A stretch of DNA of 53,795 nucleotides from Bacillota bacterium. GTDB taxonomy: Bacteria > Bacillota > UBA4882 > UBA8346. How positions within the stretch are numbered: position 1 is the stretch's first letter; each line of letters begins with the position of its first letter. The position numbers and the translations under genes were made by a program. Positions 8,490 to 17,491 of this stretch are shown one piece after another. The stretch spans positions 1 through 53,795 of the forward strand of contig JAAYHS010000079.1 in NCBI GenBank assembly GCA_012735315.1, given 5' to 3'. The notes beneath the pieces are model-generated. The model was not told the origin of the DNA. It worked only from the letters and a program-made list of their open reading frames with translations, and searched no databases.

Positions 8490-10751
8490 TTATCGTTTCA
8501 AATTAACCAATTCCTGCAGCATCTCATCGGAGGTGGTAATCACCCGCGAGTTCGATTGGAAGCCACGCTCGGTCATGATCATGTCCGTAAACTCTTGCGA
8601 GAGATCAACGTTGGACATTTCAATCGTTCCCGGAGTGATCTGCCCGCGGCTGCCCTGTCCCGCTTGTCCGATCTGAGGTTGACCCGAGTTGCTGGACTCC
8701 TCGAACATCGTATCGCCGACCCTGGTCAAACCAGCCGGGTTGGTAAAACTGGCCACCGCTATCTGCGCCAAGTTCTGGTTCATTCCGTTGGAGAAAACTC
8801 CGACGATCCTTCCTGACTTGTCAATGTTGAAACCTTGCAACATCCCCATCGGATAACCGTCCTGGAATGGGGAGTTAAAGTCGGAGATGGCCATCTCGTC
8901 ATTGTCCACGGCGCCGGCATACTGACTAAGGTTGCTAAAATCGGGATTAATAATGACCGGTAAAGCTCCCGGCGGAGTAAAGGTAATCGGCCCGCCGGTA
9001 TAAGATATCAACTCTCCCTCGTTGCTGAATAAGATTCGCCCGCCGCCGAGCGGAGTGTCATACTCGTCAACGGTTGACCAGATCCAAGTATTATCATCCA
9101 CTTTAGTCGCGGTAGTCATTAATATATGATCATTACCAAGCGAATCATAAACTCGAGTCATTGTCATTGCCGGTTCGGGAACTCTTATTTGAACCTGAGA
9201 ACTTTGTCCGCCAACCATCCGGCCTGCGCCAAAAGTTGGAGGGTCGGAGCCGGGATTCATTGGTCCAAAAGTTATTAAGACTCCGTTATCTAAACGAATA
9301 GTAGTATCAGTATCATCGGGATCTGCAGTAGAAGTCGTAATATTGAAAGTGCCGCTGCCTCCACTTTGTACGGAGCCGTTTTTCGTCCTCAAAGTCCAGC
9401 TATAATTGTCGGGTGATGTTTCGGTTACAATAAATTCAAGCACAGTCAGCAACTCATTAGCGGCATTTCTTAACTCATAGGTATATGTTCCCTCGCCGCC
9501 AAAAGCTGAGCCATCAGATATTTCAATGGTATCTGCAGGAATATCTTCCGGAGCGCGCTCAACCACTGTAAATGTGGGTGGACCGGTCATCGCCGAAGGA
9601 GGGTTAATCGTGATATCCGGTGCTCCGGCAACCGTGGATCTAACTATGGTCGTAACATTACTGACATTGTAAACTCCCCGGGAGGAGTCCCAATCAAAAG
9701 TGCCCATACCACCATCAATGATGTCGGTGGTGCCTGCGTGATTGGGATCTTCAACGATCCGCCATTGAAAACGATTGGGAATGGAGGTGGCGGTTATTTC
9801 ATACCGTAGATAAACCGTATTTCCATCCATACCTATTAAAGTCCTATCAAAAGTACCGGGCACACCGGTAAACCCAGTTAACACGTTACTCTGTTGAACT
9901 CCGGTATAGTGCGCTTCAAAGGCGCCTCCCAAAAGTTGACCGACCTGAGGACCCATAATCCAGACCGGGGTTCCATCTGTCGGGGTAACCTGAAAAGCGC
10001 CGCCAGGCGAGTTGCTGATCACCACTCCGTTTTCATTCAAGCGAATAATTCCTTTGTAACCATAACCATCCGTAATACTCCCGTTTTGGACTTCAGCTTC
10101 ATACTCATATTCATTGTACCCGATTTTTTTCAACGAATAGGTGATGGTGGCGCTGTGATCACCGCTGGCGTCCGTTACCGATTGAGTCATATACCGTAAA
10201 AATACATTCGTGTTGGCAGCCAAATTTCCGCTAAACTCAATCCGGGTGGTAGCAATCGGAGCAATGGTCTGCCCAAGCGGAATCCGGATACCGGTAACGG
10301 GCATATTGGTATTGACCACGCCGTTAATATCCGCCATCCAACCCATGACGATCAATCCGTTGGACGGGTTGACCAGCCGTCCGTCGCGCTCCATGCTAAA
10401 ATTTCCCGCCCGGGTAAAATACTGTTTAACGCCGTCACTAAGGATGAAAAACCCGTCTCCCTGGATGGAACAATCAGTGATTTTACCGGTATTCTGCAAG
10501 TTGCCCTGGGTATGCAACACATCAATACTGGCTAAATTCATACCCAACCCGATCTGTAAAGGGTTAATACCGCCCCGGTTGATAGTGGGCGCCGAAGCCC
10601 CGCGCAGGGTCTGGTTTAAAGTATCTTGAAAACTGACCCGGCTGGCTTTATAGCCGACCGTATTAACGTTGGCGATATTGTTGCCGATGGCGTCCATCCG
10701 GATTTGGTGGTTCCGGAGACCGGTGACGCCGGCAAACATTGACCGCATCAT
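8490..10751 (-). CDS. flgE: Flagellar hook protein FlgE, enlarged
   Basis: FlgE polymerises into the hook that joins rod and filament. The 753-aa product keeps the standard ends: N-terminal MFAGVTGLRNHQIRMDAIGN, NNIANVNTVGYKASR and IQGDGFFILSDG; C-terminal EMSNVDLSQEFTDMIMTERG and ITTSDEMLQELVNLKR. The conserved D2 module with MTRVYDSLGNDHIL is at about 525-600. Between 183 and 507 lie three further modules of about 75-100 residues with recurring patterns (YNEYEYEAEV, PNRFQWRIVE, PDNYSWTLRT; twice GPPTF/DPPTF). Common FlgE is 260-450 aa, so this is roughly twice as long. GGAGG lies 10 nt before the ATG. It follows the TIGR02530 gene. Confidence 0.96.
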   Translation of the reverse strand: MMRSMFAGVTGLRNHQIRMDAIGNNIANVNTVGYKASRVSFQDTLNQTLRGASAPTINRGGINPLQIGLGMNLASIDVLHTQGNLQNTGKITDCSIQGDGFFILSDGVKQYFTRAGNFSMERDGRLVNPSNGLIVMGWMADINGVVNTNMPVTGIRIPLGQTIAPIATTRIEFSGNLAANTNVFLRYMTQSVTDASGDHSATITYSLKKIGYNEYEYEAEVQNGSITDGYGYKGIIRLNENGVVISNSPGGAFQVTPTDGTPVWIMGPQVGQLLGGAFEAHYTGVQQSNVLTGFTGVPGTFDRTLIGMDGNTVYLRYEITATSIPNRFQWRIVEDPNHAGTTDIIDGGMGTFDWDSSRGVYNVSNVTTIVRSTVAGAPDITINPPSAMTGPPTFTVVERAPEDIPADTIEISDGSAFGGEGTYTYELRNAANELLTVLEFIVTETSPDNYSWTLRTKNGSVQSGGSGTFNITTSTADPDDTDTTIRLDNGVLITFGPMNPGSDPPTFGAGRMVGGQSSQVQIRVPEPAMTMTRVYDSLGNDHILMTTATKVDDNTWIWSTVDEYDTPLGGGRILFSNEGELISYTGGPITFTPPGALPVIINPDFSNLSQYAGAVDNDEMAISDFNSPFQDGYPMGMLQGFNIDKSGRIVGVFSNGMNQNLAQIAVASFTNPAGLTRVGDTMFEESSNSGQPQIGQAGQGSRGQITPGTIEMSNVDLSQEFTDMIMTERGFQSNSRVITTSDEMLQELVNLKR

Positions 10752-10934
10752 GATAAAATAACCTCCTTTTTATATGGGTATGAGGCGCATTCTCGTGGTT
10801 CGTCGCCGGTCGCGCGTGTCAATTGGATTGATAATTGATCACTGAGCACCTTTCATTGATTTACCTCATCCCTGTTTTCTTCCGCCTCAATCGTTCAGCG
10901 GATTCGGAGGCTCCCTCGTTTAAGAGGTCCAGCC

Positions 10935-11330
10935 TCACTGCTTGACAATCACCGCGCTGTCGATGTTGGTAAAAACATTATCCTTCAAACTGCTTTCATC
11001 AACCGCGGTTATTACGGTGCGATTCTTGATGCTGACCACTAAAGCCATCTGATCCATTAAAATTAATGATTCTTTAGCCCCTTTAGCCTCGGCTTTGTTG
11101 ACGGCGTCTTTCAGCAGGGCCATTTCTTGGCTGCCCAGCGCTATCTGTCTGGTTTCCAAACGTTTCATGGCATGGGCTGAAAACTTAATTCCCGACTGTT
11201 CCGCCAGTTGTTGCTGGAAGATGGTTTCAAACCGGGTTCCGTTTTCGGTTTCGGTTTTGACAACCGGTTTACCCGGAGACGGCGCCACCGGACCAATCTG
11301 GGGCGGCCTGATTACCAACTTTTCATTCAT
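10935..11330 (-). CDS. Flagellar operon protein (TIGR02530 family)
   Basis: This is a small cytoplasmic protein found between flgD and flgE in many Firmicutes flagellar operons; its exact function is not established. The 131-aa product has a Pro-rich N-terminus and the family core: ETIFQQQLAEQSGIKFSAHA, KRLETRQIALG, and LILMDQMALVVSIKNRTVIT, ending in VFTNIDSAVIVKQ. It resembles no enzyme. Conservation of position next to the hook cap and hook genes suggests a role in hook assembly, as inference. About 180 nt without a gene separate it from flgE. Confidence 0.88.
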   Translation of the reverse strand: MNEKLVIRPPQIGPVAPSPGKPVVKTETENGTRFETIFQQQLAEQSGIKFSAHAMKRLETRQIALGSQEMALLKDAVNKAEAKGAKESLILMDQMALVVSIKNRTVITAVDESSLKDNVFTNIDSAVIVKQ

Positions 11331-11348
11331 TTTTCAACTCTCCTCATT

Positions 11349-12209
11349 TCAGATATCCTCATCGTCAGGCGCGATATTCCAGATATCCTTCAATTCGATA
11401 GCGGTTTTTAAATCGCATACATCCCGGTATTCGACTTCGATGTCGTTGCCTTCATCATCGGCCCCGATCACCAGTTTGACGGTGGGGATTCCGTTCCGGC
11501 CTTCGCCAATCTTGGCTCCGGTAACTTTAACCTCATACAAGACATCGGTTTCAACGCCGTCATCGGTATAGTCGCGAACAAATACTTTCTTGCCGACCAG
11601 AGCCTCGGCCTGGGTAAGGGTTCCGGATTTCGCAACCAGGCATTCGGGGGTCAAAAGTTTCATGGTGGTCGTGCCGTTCAATCCGACTACCATTCTTACA
11701 TCGGCGACATAGGCCTGCTTCAACCCCTCGAGATTACCCTCGGAATCCGTTTCCCGGACATAAACCGTTCGCCCGATTAAAGACTTGGCTTCCTCCCAAA
11801 GCCCTTCACTATTTAAAGTTGTTTTGGCGTCTTTGAGCTTCACCTCGCGACCGTTATCAAGTCGTAGATACATCTCGCCGCTGATTTCCCGGGTGGAAAT
11901 CACCTTGCCGTAAACCAATTCCAGTCCATTTTCCCCGGTTACTTCGGCTTTGACATGATTCCCAATCATTAAGGTCGCCTGCTGCATTAGAGAAGCTTTC
12001 GCCACGTTTTGCATCTGTTCCAAAGCGGTGAACTGGGCCATTTGGGCGATGAATTGCTTGTCATCCATCGGATTTAACGGATCTTGGTTTTGCAATTGGA
12101 CGATTAGTATTTTTAAAAACTCGTTTTTCCCAAGCTCATCTCCGGTGTTGCGGGGAGCGTCCGGGGTCACGGCCGTAGTCATGTTATAAACCGAGTTTAC
12201 AGTGGTCAT
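11349..12209 (-). CDS. flgD: Flagellar hook capping protein FlgD, extended
   Basis: FlgD caps the growing hook and is needed for FlgE polymerisation. The 286-aa product has the conserved N-terminal export/assembly region: LGKNEFLKILIVQLQNQDPL, NPMDDKQFIAQMAQFTALEQ and MQNVAKASL. The remainder consists of three repeats starting with a hydrophobic-Gly-x-x-Val motif: MIGNHVKAEV (about 80), LIGRTVYVRE (about 145) and LVGKKVFVRD (about 210), each followed by beta-rich sequence. Typical FlgD is 140-230 aa. ATG 12209 was chosen because GGAGG lies eight bases before it; a GTG at 12218 is in frame. The gene sits between fliK and the TIGR02530 gene. Confidence 0.93.
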   Translation of the reverse strand: MTTVNSVYNMTTAVTPDAPRNTGDELGKNEFLKILIVQLQNQDPLNPMDDKQFIAQMAQFTALEQMQNVAKASLMQQATLMIGNHVKAEVTGENGLELVYGKVISTREISGEMYLRLDNGREVKLKDAKTTLNSEGLWEEAKSLIGRTVYVRETDSEGNLEGLKQAYVADVRMVVGLNGTTTMKLLTPECLVAKSGTLTQAEALVGKKVFVRDYTDDGVETDVLYEVKVTGAKIGEGRNGIPTVKLVIGADDEGNDIEVEYRDVCDLKTAIELKDIWNIAPDDEDI

Positions 12210-12237
12210 CTTTCTCACCTCCTTTATTTAATAATCG

Positions 12238-13782
12238 TTAAGCGATCAAATCAATCACCGTATCCCGCCGAGCCATCGGCGCCTGGGATTCGGTTTCCGG
12301 AGCAGGTTTAGCGGCGACTTCATTCACCGCCTCTCTCCCGTAACCGGTTCTTCCCCCGTTAGCGGCGGCTTGTTGATAACCTGTTTCGCCGTGGTGATTT
12401 CCTACCGACACCATAATCGTGTCGACCCGCATCCCGTTTTCCTCCAGATTCTGCTTGAGTTGCGCCAGGTTGCTTTCGATAATCTCTTTCACCTGTTGCG
12501 ACTCGGCAACGAACTTGGCTGTCACCACCTCGTTCTCAATGCTGACTTTTAATTGAAGCTTACCGAGATGTTCCGGCTTTAAATTAACCTCCATCTCGCC
12601 GCCGCCGTTATTAACCACTACCTTGGCATGTTCGACGAGTTGCGCGAAGAGTTCCTCCCGGTTCACCGGGTTCGCCGATTCGGCTCCGGTGGAAGCCGAG
12701 GTTGATAGCTGGGAAATATTGCCAAAAGACGATTGCGAAATAAGATTCACCATAGGCGTGTCGGTTTTCGTCTCGGAAGCGTCATCCACCGCTAGCTGGG
12801 TCTGGATCACGGCCAGGTTAACCTTGCCGTTTTCCGGCAAAGACTGATCCGGTCGCGCCAAAACCCCACCGCCAACTTGTTGAGTGTCGGGTTCTGCCTT
12901 TAAGAAATTTTCCATAGCTACGTCAAAGACTTGGCTCACCTCTTCGCCCGGCGCGACATTATGAGCAAACTTGCCCGGTTCGGAAACTTGGCCTTTACCG
13001 TCGGGATTTCCATGATTGAAAAGGGATTCCCCTTCGGCTTGGGCCGTATCTCCCGAATTTTGCGGCCAAACTCGGTTCATCAGACTTAAGTCGATGGTTT
13101 CAGCTTCGGAGGAAACTTCCGAGTTTAATTTGAGCTCATCACCGGCAACAGCGGCGGTTGTCGCCTCCGCCACCTTCACGGACGGGAGTTCCGAACCGAT
13201 CTCAAGCGGCTCGGCTGCTTGGAACTGAGTTGCGATCGGAACGGCCTGGATGTTTTCCACCGGCTCGGTTCCAACGAAAACCTCGCTTATTTCAACCATT
13301 TGCACGGTTTCCGGTTGAGTTTCGCCGCGAATCACCGCTTCAACTTCCGCCAAATGCGCCAACAGATCCGACAATTTCATTTGTTCGGTATTAACCGCGG
13401 TTTCATCCGTTTGGTCTTTTTCAGCCGCGGCATCGACAGCCGGGGTTTCCCGTTCTTGAGCGGGGGATGTTTCTTTTGCTTTACCGTCGGCGACCGCTTT
13501 GGCTTTGGATGTTGGTCCGGTCTCCTCTATCGTAGCGGGAGACTGATTAGCCGAATCAACCTCTTTAGCTTCGATCTTAGGTTGGGATCGTTTCGCAACC
13601 GGCCGGGGCTGTCCCGGTTTTTCCCGAAACCGCTCGACTTTAAACTGTTTTTTTGTCGCATTCTCCAGAAACCGTTCAAAACCGTCGGCGCCAAAATCGA
13701 AATTATTGTCGGCTAATGAAGGGTGGGAAAATTTCTGGACCGGTTTAGAAGCGGCCGGGGGAATAAATGACAGTATGGACAT
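12238..13782 (-). CDS. fliK: Flagellar hook-length control protein FliK
   Basis: FliK is the exported ruler that ends hook growth and triggers the FlhB switch. From ATG 13782 (GGAGG seven bases upstream) the product is 514 aa. A long low-complexity Glu/Ala/Thr-rich N-terminal part, typical of the ruler, is followed by the conserved C-terminal Flg_hook domain: ELFAQLVEHAKVVV, MEVNLKPEHLGKLQLKVSIE and QNLEENGMRVDTIMVSV. The C-terminal tail is Ala/Glu-rich. The open frame upstream to 13881 lacks a start signal. Genes on both sides are flagellar. Confidence 0.94.
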   Translation of the reverse strand: MSILSFIPPAASKPVQKFSHPSLADNNFDFGADGFERFLENATKKQFKVERFREKPGQPRPVAKRSQPKIEAKEVDSANQSPATIEETGPTSKAKAVADGKAKETSPAQERETPAVDAAAEKDQTDETAVNTEQMKLSDLLAHLAEVEAVIRGETQPETVQMVEISEVFVGTEPVENIQAVPIATQFQAAEPLEIGSELPSVKVAEATTAAVAGDELKLNSEVSSEAETIDLSLMNRVWPQNSGDTAQAEGESLFNHGNPDGKGQVSEPGKFAHNVAPGEEVSQVFDVAMENFLKAEPDTQQVGGGVLARPDQSLPENGKVNLAVIQTQLAVDDASETKTDTPMVNLISQSSFGNISQLSTSASTGAESANPVNREELFAQLVEHAKVVVNNGGGEMEVNLKPEHLGKLQLKVSIENEVVTAKFVAESQQVKEIIESNLAQLKQNLEENGMRVDTIMVSVGNHHGETGYQQAAANGGRTGYGREAVNEVAAKPAPETESQAPMARRDTVIDLIA

Positions 13783-14007
13783 GGATTCACCTCCTTTCCC
13801 ATAATTAAACGCATTTATCCGAAAGGAATCAACACGTTTAATATAGTTATCGGAAGGTTTCCTCAAATCAATTAGCGGCAATTAATAGGTTTATTATTTT
13901 CAGCGGCCTTTTACGAAGCTTGTCGAAGGAATCGTTTTCGGCATCCGTATTCGAACCCAAATATCAATCTGCATCCGACCGCAACGATTCGGCCGAAGAT
14001 GCCGTTA

Positions 14008-14595
14008 TTAATTTCGATAGTATTTATTCAACCGGTCCTGGGTCAGCTTGGCCAAGTATTCGGCGGGCATATTCTCTAAAATTTTCCGGACTTGACTTTG
14101 TTGCAGCTGATCAAAGATCAGATAAGCCGTTTCTGCGGGCAATTTTTGAATGACCATCGCCGCATTTTTCGGCTTCATGCTTCCGAGGGTCGCTAAATAA
14201 TATTTGAGTTTGGCCTCTTCCTTGGCGCGGGCTTCCATTTGAGCCGCGGTAAGCTTCGCTTGTCCGACTGTTCCGTCACCGCTAGGATGTTCCCGCTCCC
14301 AGGCTAATCTTTCAGCTAAAAAGAGATCCCTTTCTTCTTCCAATTTGGCCAATTCTTCTTGAAGTTTGGCTTCGCGGGCGTTCAATTCGCGTTCCCTCTC
14401 GCTCAGGAGTTTGCTTCTTTTTTTGCCCAATTCATAGTTTTCGGCCAAATCGTTAAGGCCGGGAATAAAACTGAGACCTTGAATAAACAGTTCTTTCACG
14501 TTAATTACGCCCATGAAATTTAAAATGCCCAATATTAAGCCAATCCCGGCCAAGATGATTAGTATTCTGCCGATATTAAAAAAAATCCGGCTCAT
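14008..14595 (-). CDS. MotE/YlxF-like flagellar protein with MgtE-N domain
   Basis: The 195-aa product has an N-terminal membrane helix (ILIILAGIGLILGILNFMGV), a charged coiled coil (about residues 55-105, rich in E, R, K and L), and a C-terminal MgtE_N-type helical domain (LGSMKPKNAAMVIQKLPAET, QVRKILENMPAEYLAKLTQD). This architecture matches the YlxF/MotE family encoded beside fliJ and fliK; MotE helps stabilise the stator in some bacteria. Whether this protein does so is inferred. Its start overlaps the fliJ end by 4 nt. About 225 nt separate it from fliK. Confidence 0.85.
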   Translation of the reverse strand: MSRIFFNIGRILIILAGIGLILGILNFMGVINVKELFIQGLSFIPGLNDLAENYELGKKRSKLLSERERELNAREAKLQEELAKLEEERDLFLAERLAWEREHPSGDGTVGQAKLTAAQMEARAKEEAKLKYYLATLGSMKPKNAAMVIQKLPAETAYLIFDQLQQSQVRKILENMPAEYLAKLTQDRLNKYYRN

Positions 14596-15062
14596 CTCCC
14601 ATGGACCTCCTGATTCGCTACTTGGTCCCGTATATAACGGCCTGTTCCCAACTCATCCAGAAACTTAATTTCCTGGTTTAATTGCTCGGCTTGATAAGCT
14701 TGATAAGCCTTTTCCTTCAGTTTTTCCAAAATCTTTTTCTCTTTCGAGGCTTCGATCAATCTTTGGCGGCGCTCGGCGACTTCCCGTTCGCATTGATCCA
14801 GAGCGAGCAGCGCCAAATCCACCTGACGATTAAGCCAGAGTAAATATAAGTGATAATTATTGGCTTCCGCGGGCTGAATTCGTTTTTGGAATTTTTCCCG
14901 ATAAAGCCGGAGGTGGTCCTCAACTTCATCTTGCCACCGGCACAACTCCAACCGCGCTTTTTCGCGGCGAAGTTCAGCCTCGCGCAACTCTATTTTCCGC
15001 AATTCCTCGACCCGGGTTTTTACTTTTAGAACCGTCTCCAGTTTGAACTTGAATTTAGTCAT
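14592..15062 (-). CDS. fliJ: Flagellar export chaperone FliJ
   Basis: FliJ is the coiled-coil stalk of the flagellar export ATPase complex and carries export chaperones. The 156-aa product is almost wholly alpha-helical and charged, starting FKFKLETVLKVKTRVEELRK, the family's typical opening, with long runs of E, R, L and Q. Length is standard (about 147 aa). It overlaps fliI by 8 nt upstream and the MotE-like gene by 4 nt downstream. FliJ is poorly conserved in sequence, and position supports the call. Confidence 0.92.
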   Translation of the reverse strand: MTKFKFKLETVLKVKTRVEELRKIELREAELRREKARLELCRWQDEVEDHLRLYREKFQKRIQPAEANNYHLYLLWLNRQVDLALLALDQCEREVAERRQRLIEASKEKKILEKLKEKAYQAYQAEQLNQEIKFLDELGTGRYIRDQVANQEVHGR

Positions 15063-16401
15063 GAGCCACTGAATCTCCGATCATTTCGATTAAACGGGAG
15101 GTGGTTTCGGCATAAGAAACTTTTTCGTCAATCCGTTGCTTTAAAAAATCATTGATGGTTTGAATCATGGCAATCGCCTTATCAATCCGGGGGTTGCTTC
15201 CCGGAGCGTAGGCGCCGATATTGATTAAATCCTGATTATCCCGGTAAGTCGCCAAGAGATTTCTTATTTCTCCGGCAGCCCGGTTATGCCCCTCCTTGAC
15301 CAATTCAATCATCAAACGGCTGACGCTGGCCAAAATATCGATGGCCGGATAATGGTTTTGATGCGCCAGCTCCCGCGAGAGAACGATATGCCCGTCTAAA
15401 ATACTACGGACCGCGTCGGCGATCGGCTCGTTCATATCGTCTCCTTCAACCAACACCGTATATAATCCGGTGATACTTCCCTGGTCGGAGGTGCCCGATC
15501 TTTCCAATAAACGGGGTAATAACGCGAAAACCGACGGAGTATAACCCCTGGTCGTCGGCGGTTCCCCCACGGCCAATCCTACTTCGCGTTGGGCAATGGC
15601 AAACCGGGTTACCGAATCCATCATCAAAATGACATCTTTTCCTTGATCCCGAAAATACTCGGCAACAGCGGTAGCCACCATTGCGCCCTTAATCCGGACC
15701 AGCGCCGGCTGGTCGGAAGTAGCGACCACCACCACCGAACGGGCGATGCCCTCCGGACCCAGATCCCGCTCTAAAAAATCCCGAACTTCCCGGCCCCGTT
15801 CCCCGATTAAACCGATTACATTGACGTCGGCATCGGTGTTCCGGGCGATCATCCCCAGTAGCGTGCTTTTGCCGACGCCGCTCCCGGCGAAGATGCCCAC
15901 CCTCTGCCCCCGCCCACAGGTTATCAAGGCGTCAATCGCCCTGATTCCCATGGCTAAAGGAGTATTAATCCGCCTGCGGGCGAGAGGATTCGGAGGGGAA
16001 GCCTGCAATGGATAATATTGACCGCTTAAGATCGGACCTTTGCCGTCGATGGGCCGCCCCAGACCGTCTAAAACCCGGCCCAACAACCCCGGGCCCACTT
16101 CTACCCTCAGTTTTTGGCCGGTGGCGATAATTTCACAACCAGGGCTGATCCCGGTGATCTCTCCGAGGGGCATTAGTAAAACGCGGCCCGCTTTAAAACC
16201 GACCACCTCGGCTGAAAGCGGCTCGGAACCATCAGTTACATTGATTAAACAATGCTCGCCCAGATTAACCGCGGGTCCGTCCGCTTCGATAGTCAACCCG
16301 ACAATCTGACTGACCTTGCCGGTCCGTCTGATCGGATCCAATGATTTAATAGCCGCTAAATATTTCGCGGCGCTAAACGGCTGAATTTCAACCTGGTTCA
16401 T
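15055..16401 (-). CDS. fliI: Flagellum-specific ATPase FliI
   Basis: FliI is the hexameric ATPase that energises flagellar protein export. The 448-aa product has a Walker A (FAGSGVGKSTLLGMI, about residue 165), the catalytic block LIGERGREVRDFLERDLG, Walker B (DVILMMDSVTRFAIAQREVG) and the PPTTRGYTPSVFALLPRLLE stretch shared with F1-beta. The N-terminal beta-barrel is intact. ATG 16401 is preferred; a TTG lies one codon upstream. The gene start overlaps the end of fliH. Confidence 0.97.
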   Translation of the reverse strand: MNQVEIQPFSAAKYLAAIKSLDPIRRTGKVSQIVGLTIEADGPAVNLGEHCLINVTDGSEPLSAEVVGFKAGRVLLMPLGEITGISPGCEIIATGQKLRVEVGPGLLGRVLDGLGRPIDGKGPILSGQYYPLQASPPNPLARRRINTPLAMGIRAIDALITCGRGQRVGIFAGSGVGKSTLLGMIARNTDADVNVIGLIGERGREVRDFLERDLGPEGIARSVVVVATSDQPALVRIKGAMVATAVAEYFRDQGKDVILMMDSVTRFAIAQREVGLAVGEPPTTRGYTPSVFALLPRLLERSGTSDQGSITGLYTVLVEGDDMNEPIADAVRSILDGHIVLSRELAHQNHYPAIDILASVSRLMIELVKEGHNRAAGEIRNLLATYRDNQDLINIGAYAPGSNPRIDKAIAMIQTINDFLKQRIDEKVSYAETTSRLIEMIGDSVAHD

Positions 16402-17491
16402 CAACTTGCCCTACCTTTAGGATCTCTTTCATGATTCCTTCCAGTTGCGATTTGATCCTGGCGTCTACTTTTCCGTGTTCGGTTTCAACAAAACAATTCC
16501 CCGGAGGAACCGTTTGATCCGATTTGATTCCGATCGTTTTCGGTTCACTGAAAACCTCTTGTAAAACCGGAAAATTTTCCTGAATCAACCGTTCATCCTC
16601 GGGATTTATCTTGACGGTAATCGAATTAGCCGTAGCAACTTTGCCGAGAGCTTCTTTAACCAAAGACAAGTATTGTTCGGGATGGCTTTGCAACTCGGAA
16701 CCGATAATTTTTTCGGCTATTCCGGATGCCAATTTTAATAGTTCCGCTTCCGAAGAAGTGATGCGCCGGATCCGCTCCGTTTCGGCTTGATTGAGTAGTT
16801 TTAGAGAATCGGCCAGATTGGCCTCCATTTCTTGCATTGCTTTTGTCAAACCTTCTTGATACCCCGCCTCCGAGCCTTGCCGGCGGGCTTCTCCTTTAAG
16901 CTCTTCAGCTTCTTGTTTAGCCTGATTGATAATGTTTTCCACTTCCAGTTCGGCTTGATTGAGGATTTCAGCCGCTTGCCGTTGGGCTTTCTCGAGGATG
17001 TCGGCCGCCTGCGACCCGGCTTCTTCTCTGATCCGTTCCGCTTCGCTCTTTGCTTGTTCCAAGATACCGGCGGCTGTTTCAGCAGCCGAACCGGTGATAC
17101 TCTCGGCTTTTTCTTGCGCTAAACGCGCCATGGTCTCGGCTTCCCGCTTACTTTGATCGATCAACCGTTCGGCTTCAAGATTGATTTGAAAAAGATCAAC
17201 TTCCTGCTCTTCGGCTGCCGGTTCCTTCGGCTCAACTTCATTTTCAATCTCAGCGGGAGACTCCGCGACGGTGTCCTCGATTTCGGCTTCGTTTTCCTCA
17301 GCTTCGTCGCTTGGCAACAGAGCCTCCAATATTTCTTCCAAAGCGGCCGCCGTCTCGGAATCGGGTTCGGTTGCAAGATTCCGTTCCTCATTTTCTTCCC
17401 GGTTATTAACAAAAAAGGCATCCACATCGACCGGATCCAGCCGACACGGATGAGCCTCGACGCAATGCTGGGACTTAATGATTTTAGACAA
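16388..17491 (-). CDS. fliH: Flagellar assembly protein FliH, extended
   Basis: FliH is the peripheral stalk that regulates FliI and docks it to the C-ring. The 367-aa product ends with the conserved FliH domain: GYQEGLTKAMQEMEANLADS, LASGIAEKIIGSEL, SITVKINPEDERLIQ and DARIKSQLEGIMKEIL. It is much longer than usual (about 210-270 aa). The extra part is an acidic segment (about 30-90) and a long Ala/Glu-rich coiled coil (about 100-205) with 11-residue periodicity. TTG 17491 has GGAGG nine bases upstream and overlaps fliG by 8 nt. Confidence 0.93.
   Translation of the reverse strand: MSKIIKSQHCVEAHPCRLDPVDVDAFFVNNREENEERNLATEPDSETAAALEEILEALLPSDEAEENEAEIEDTVAESPAEIENEVEPKEPAAEEQEVDLFQINLEAERLIDQSKREAETMARLAQEKAESITGSAAETAAGILEQAKSEAERIREEAGSQAADILEKAQRQAAEILNQAELEVENIINQAKQEAEELKGEARRQGSEAGYQEGLTKAMQEMEANLADSLKLLNQAETERIRRITSSEAELLKLASGIAEKIIGSELQSHPEQYLSLVKEALGKVATANSITVKINPEDERLIQENFPVLQEVFSEPKTIGIKSDQTVPPGNCFVETEHGKVDARIKSQLEGIMKEILKVGQVDEPG

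Noticed and set aside
13219-13716. Plus-strand frame of 165 codons opposite fliK
   Set aside because: Low-complexity F/R/G sequence mirrors the Glu/Ala/Thr-rich FliK ruler; shadow.
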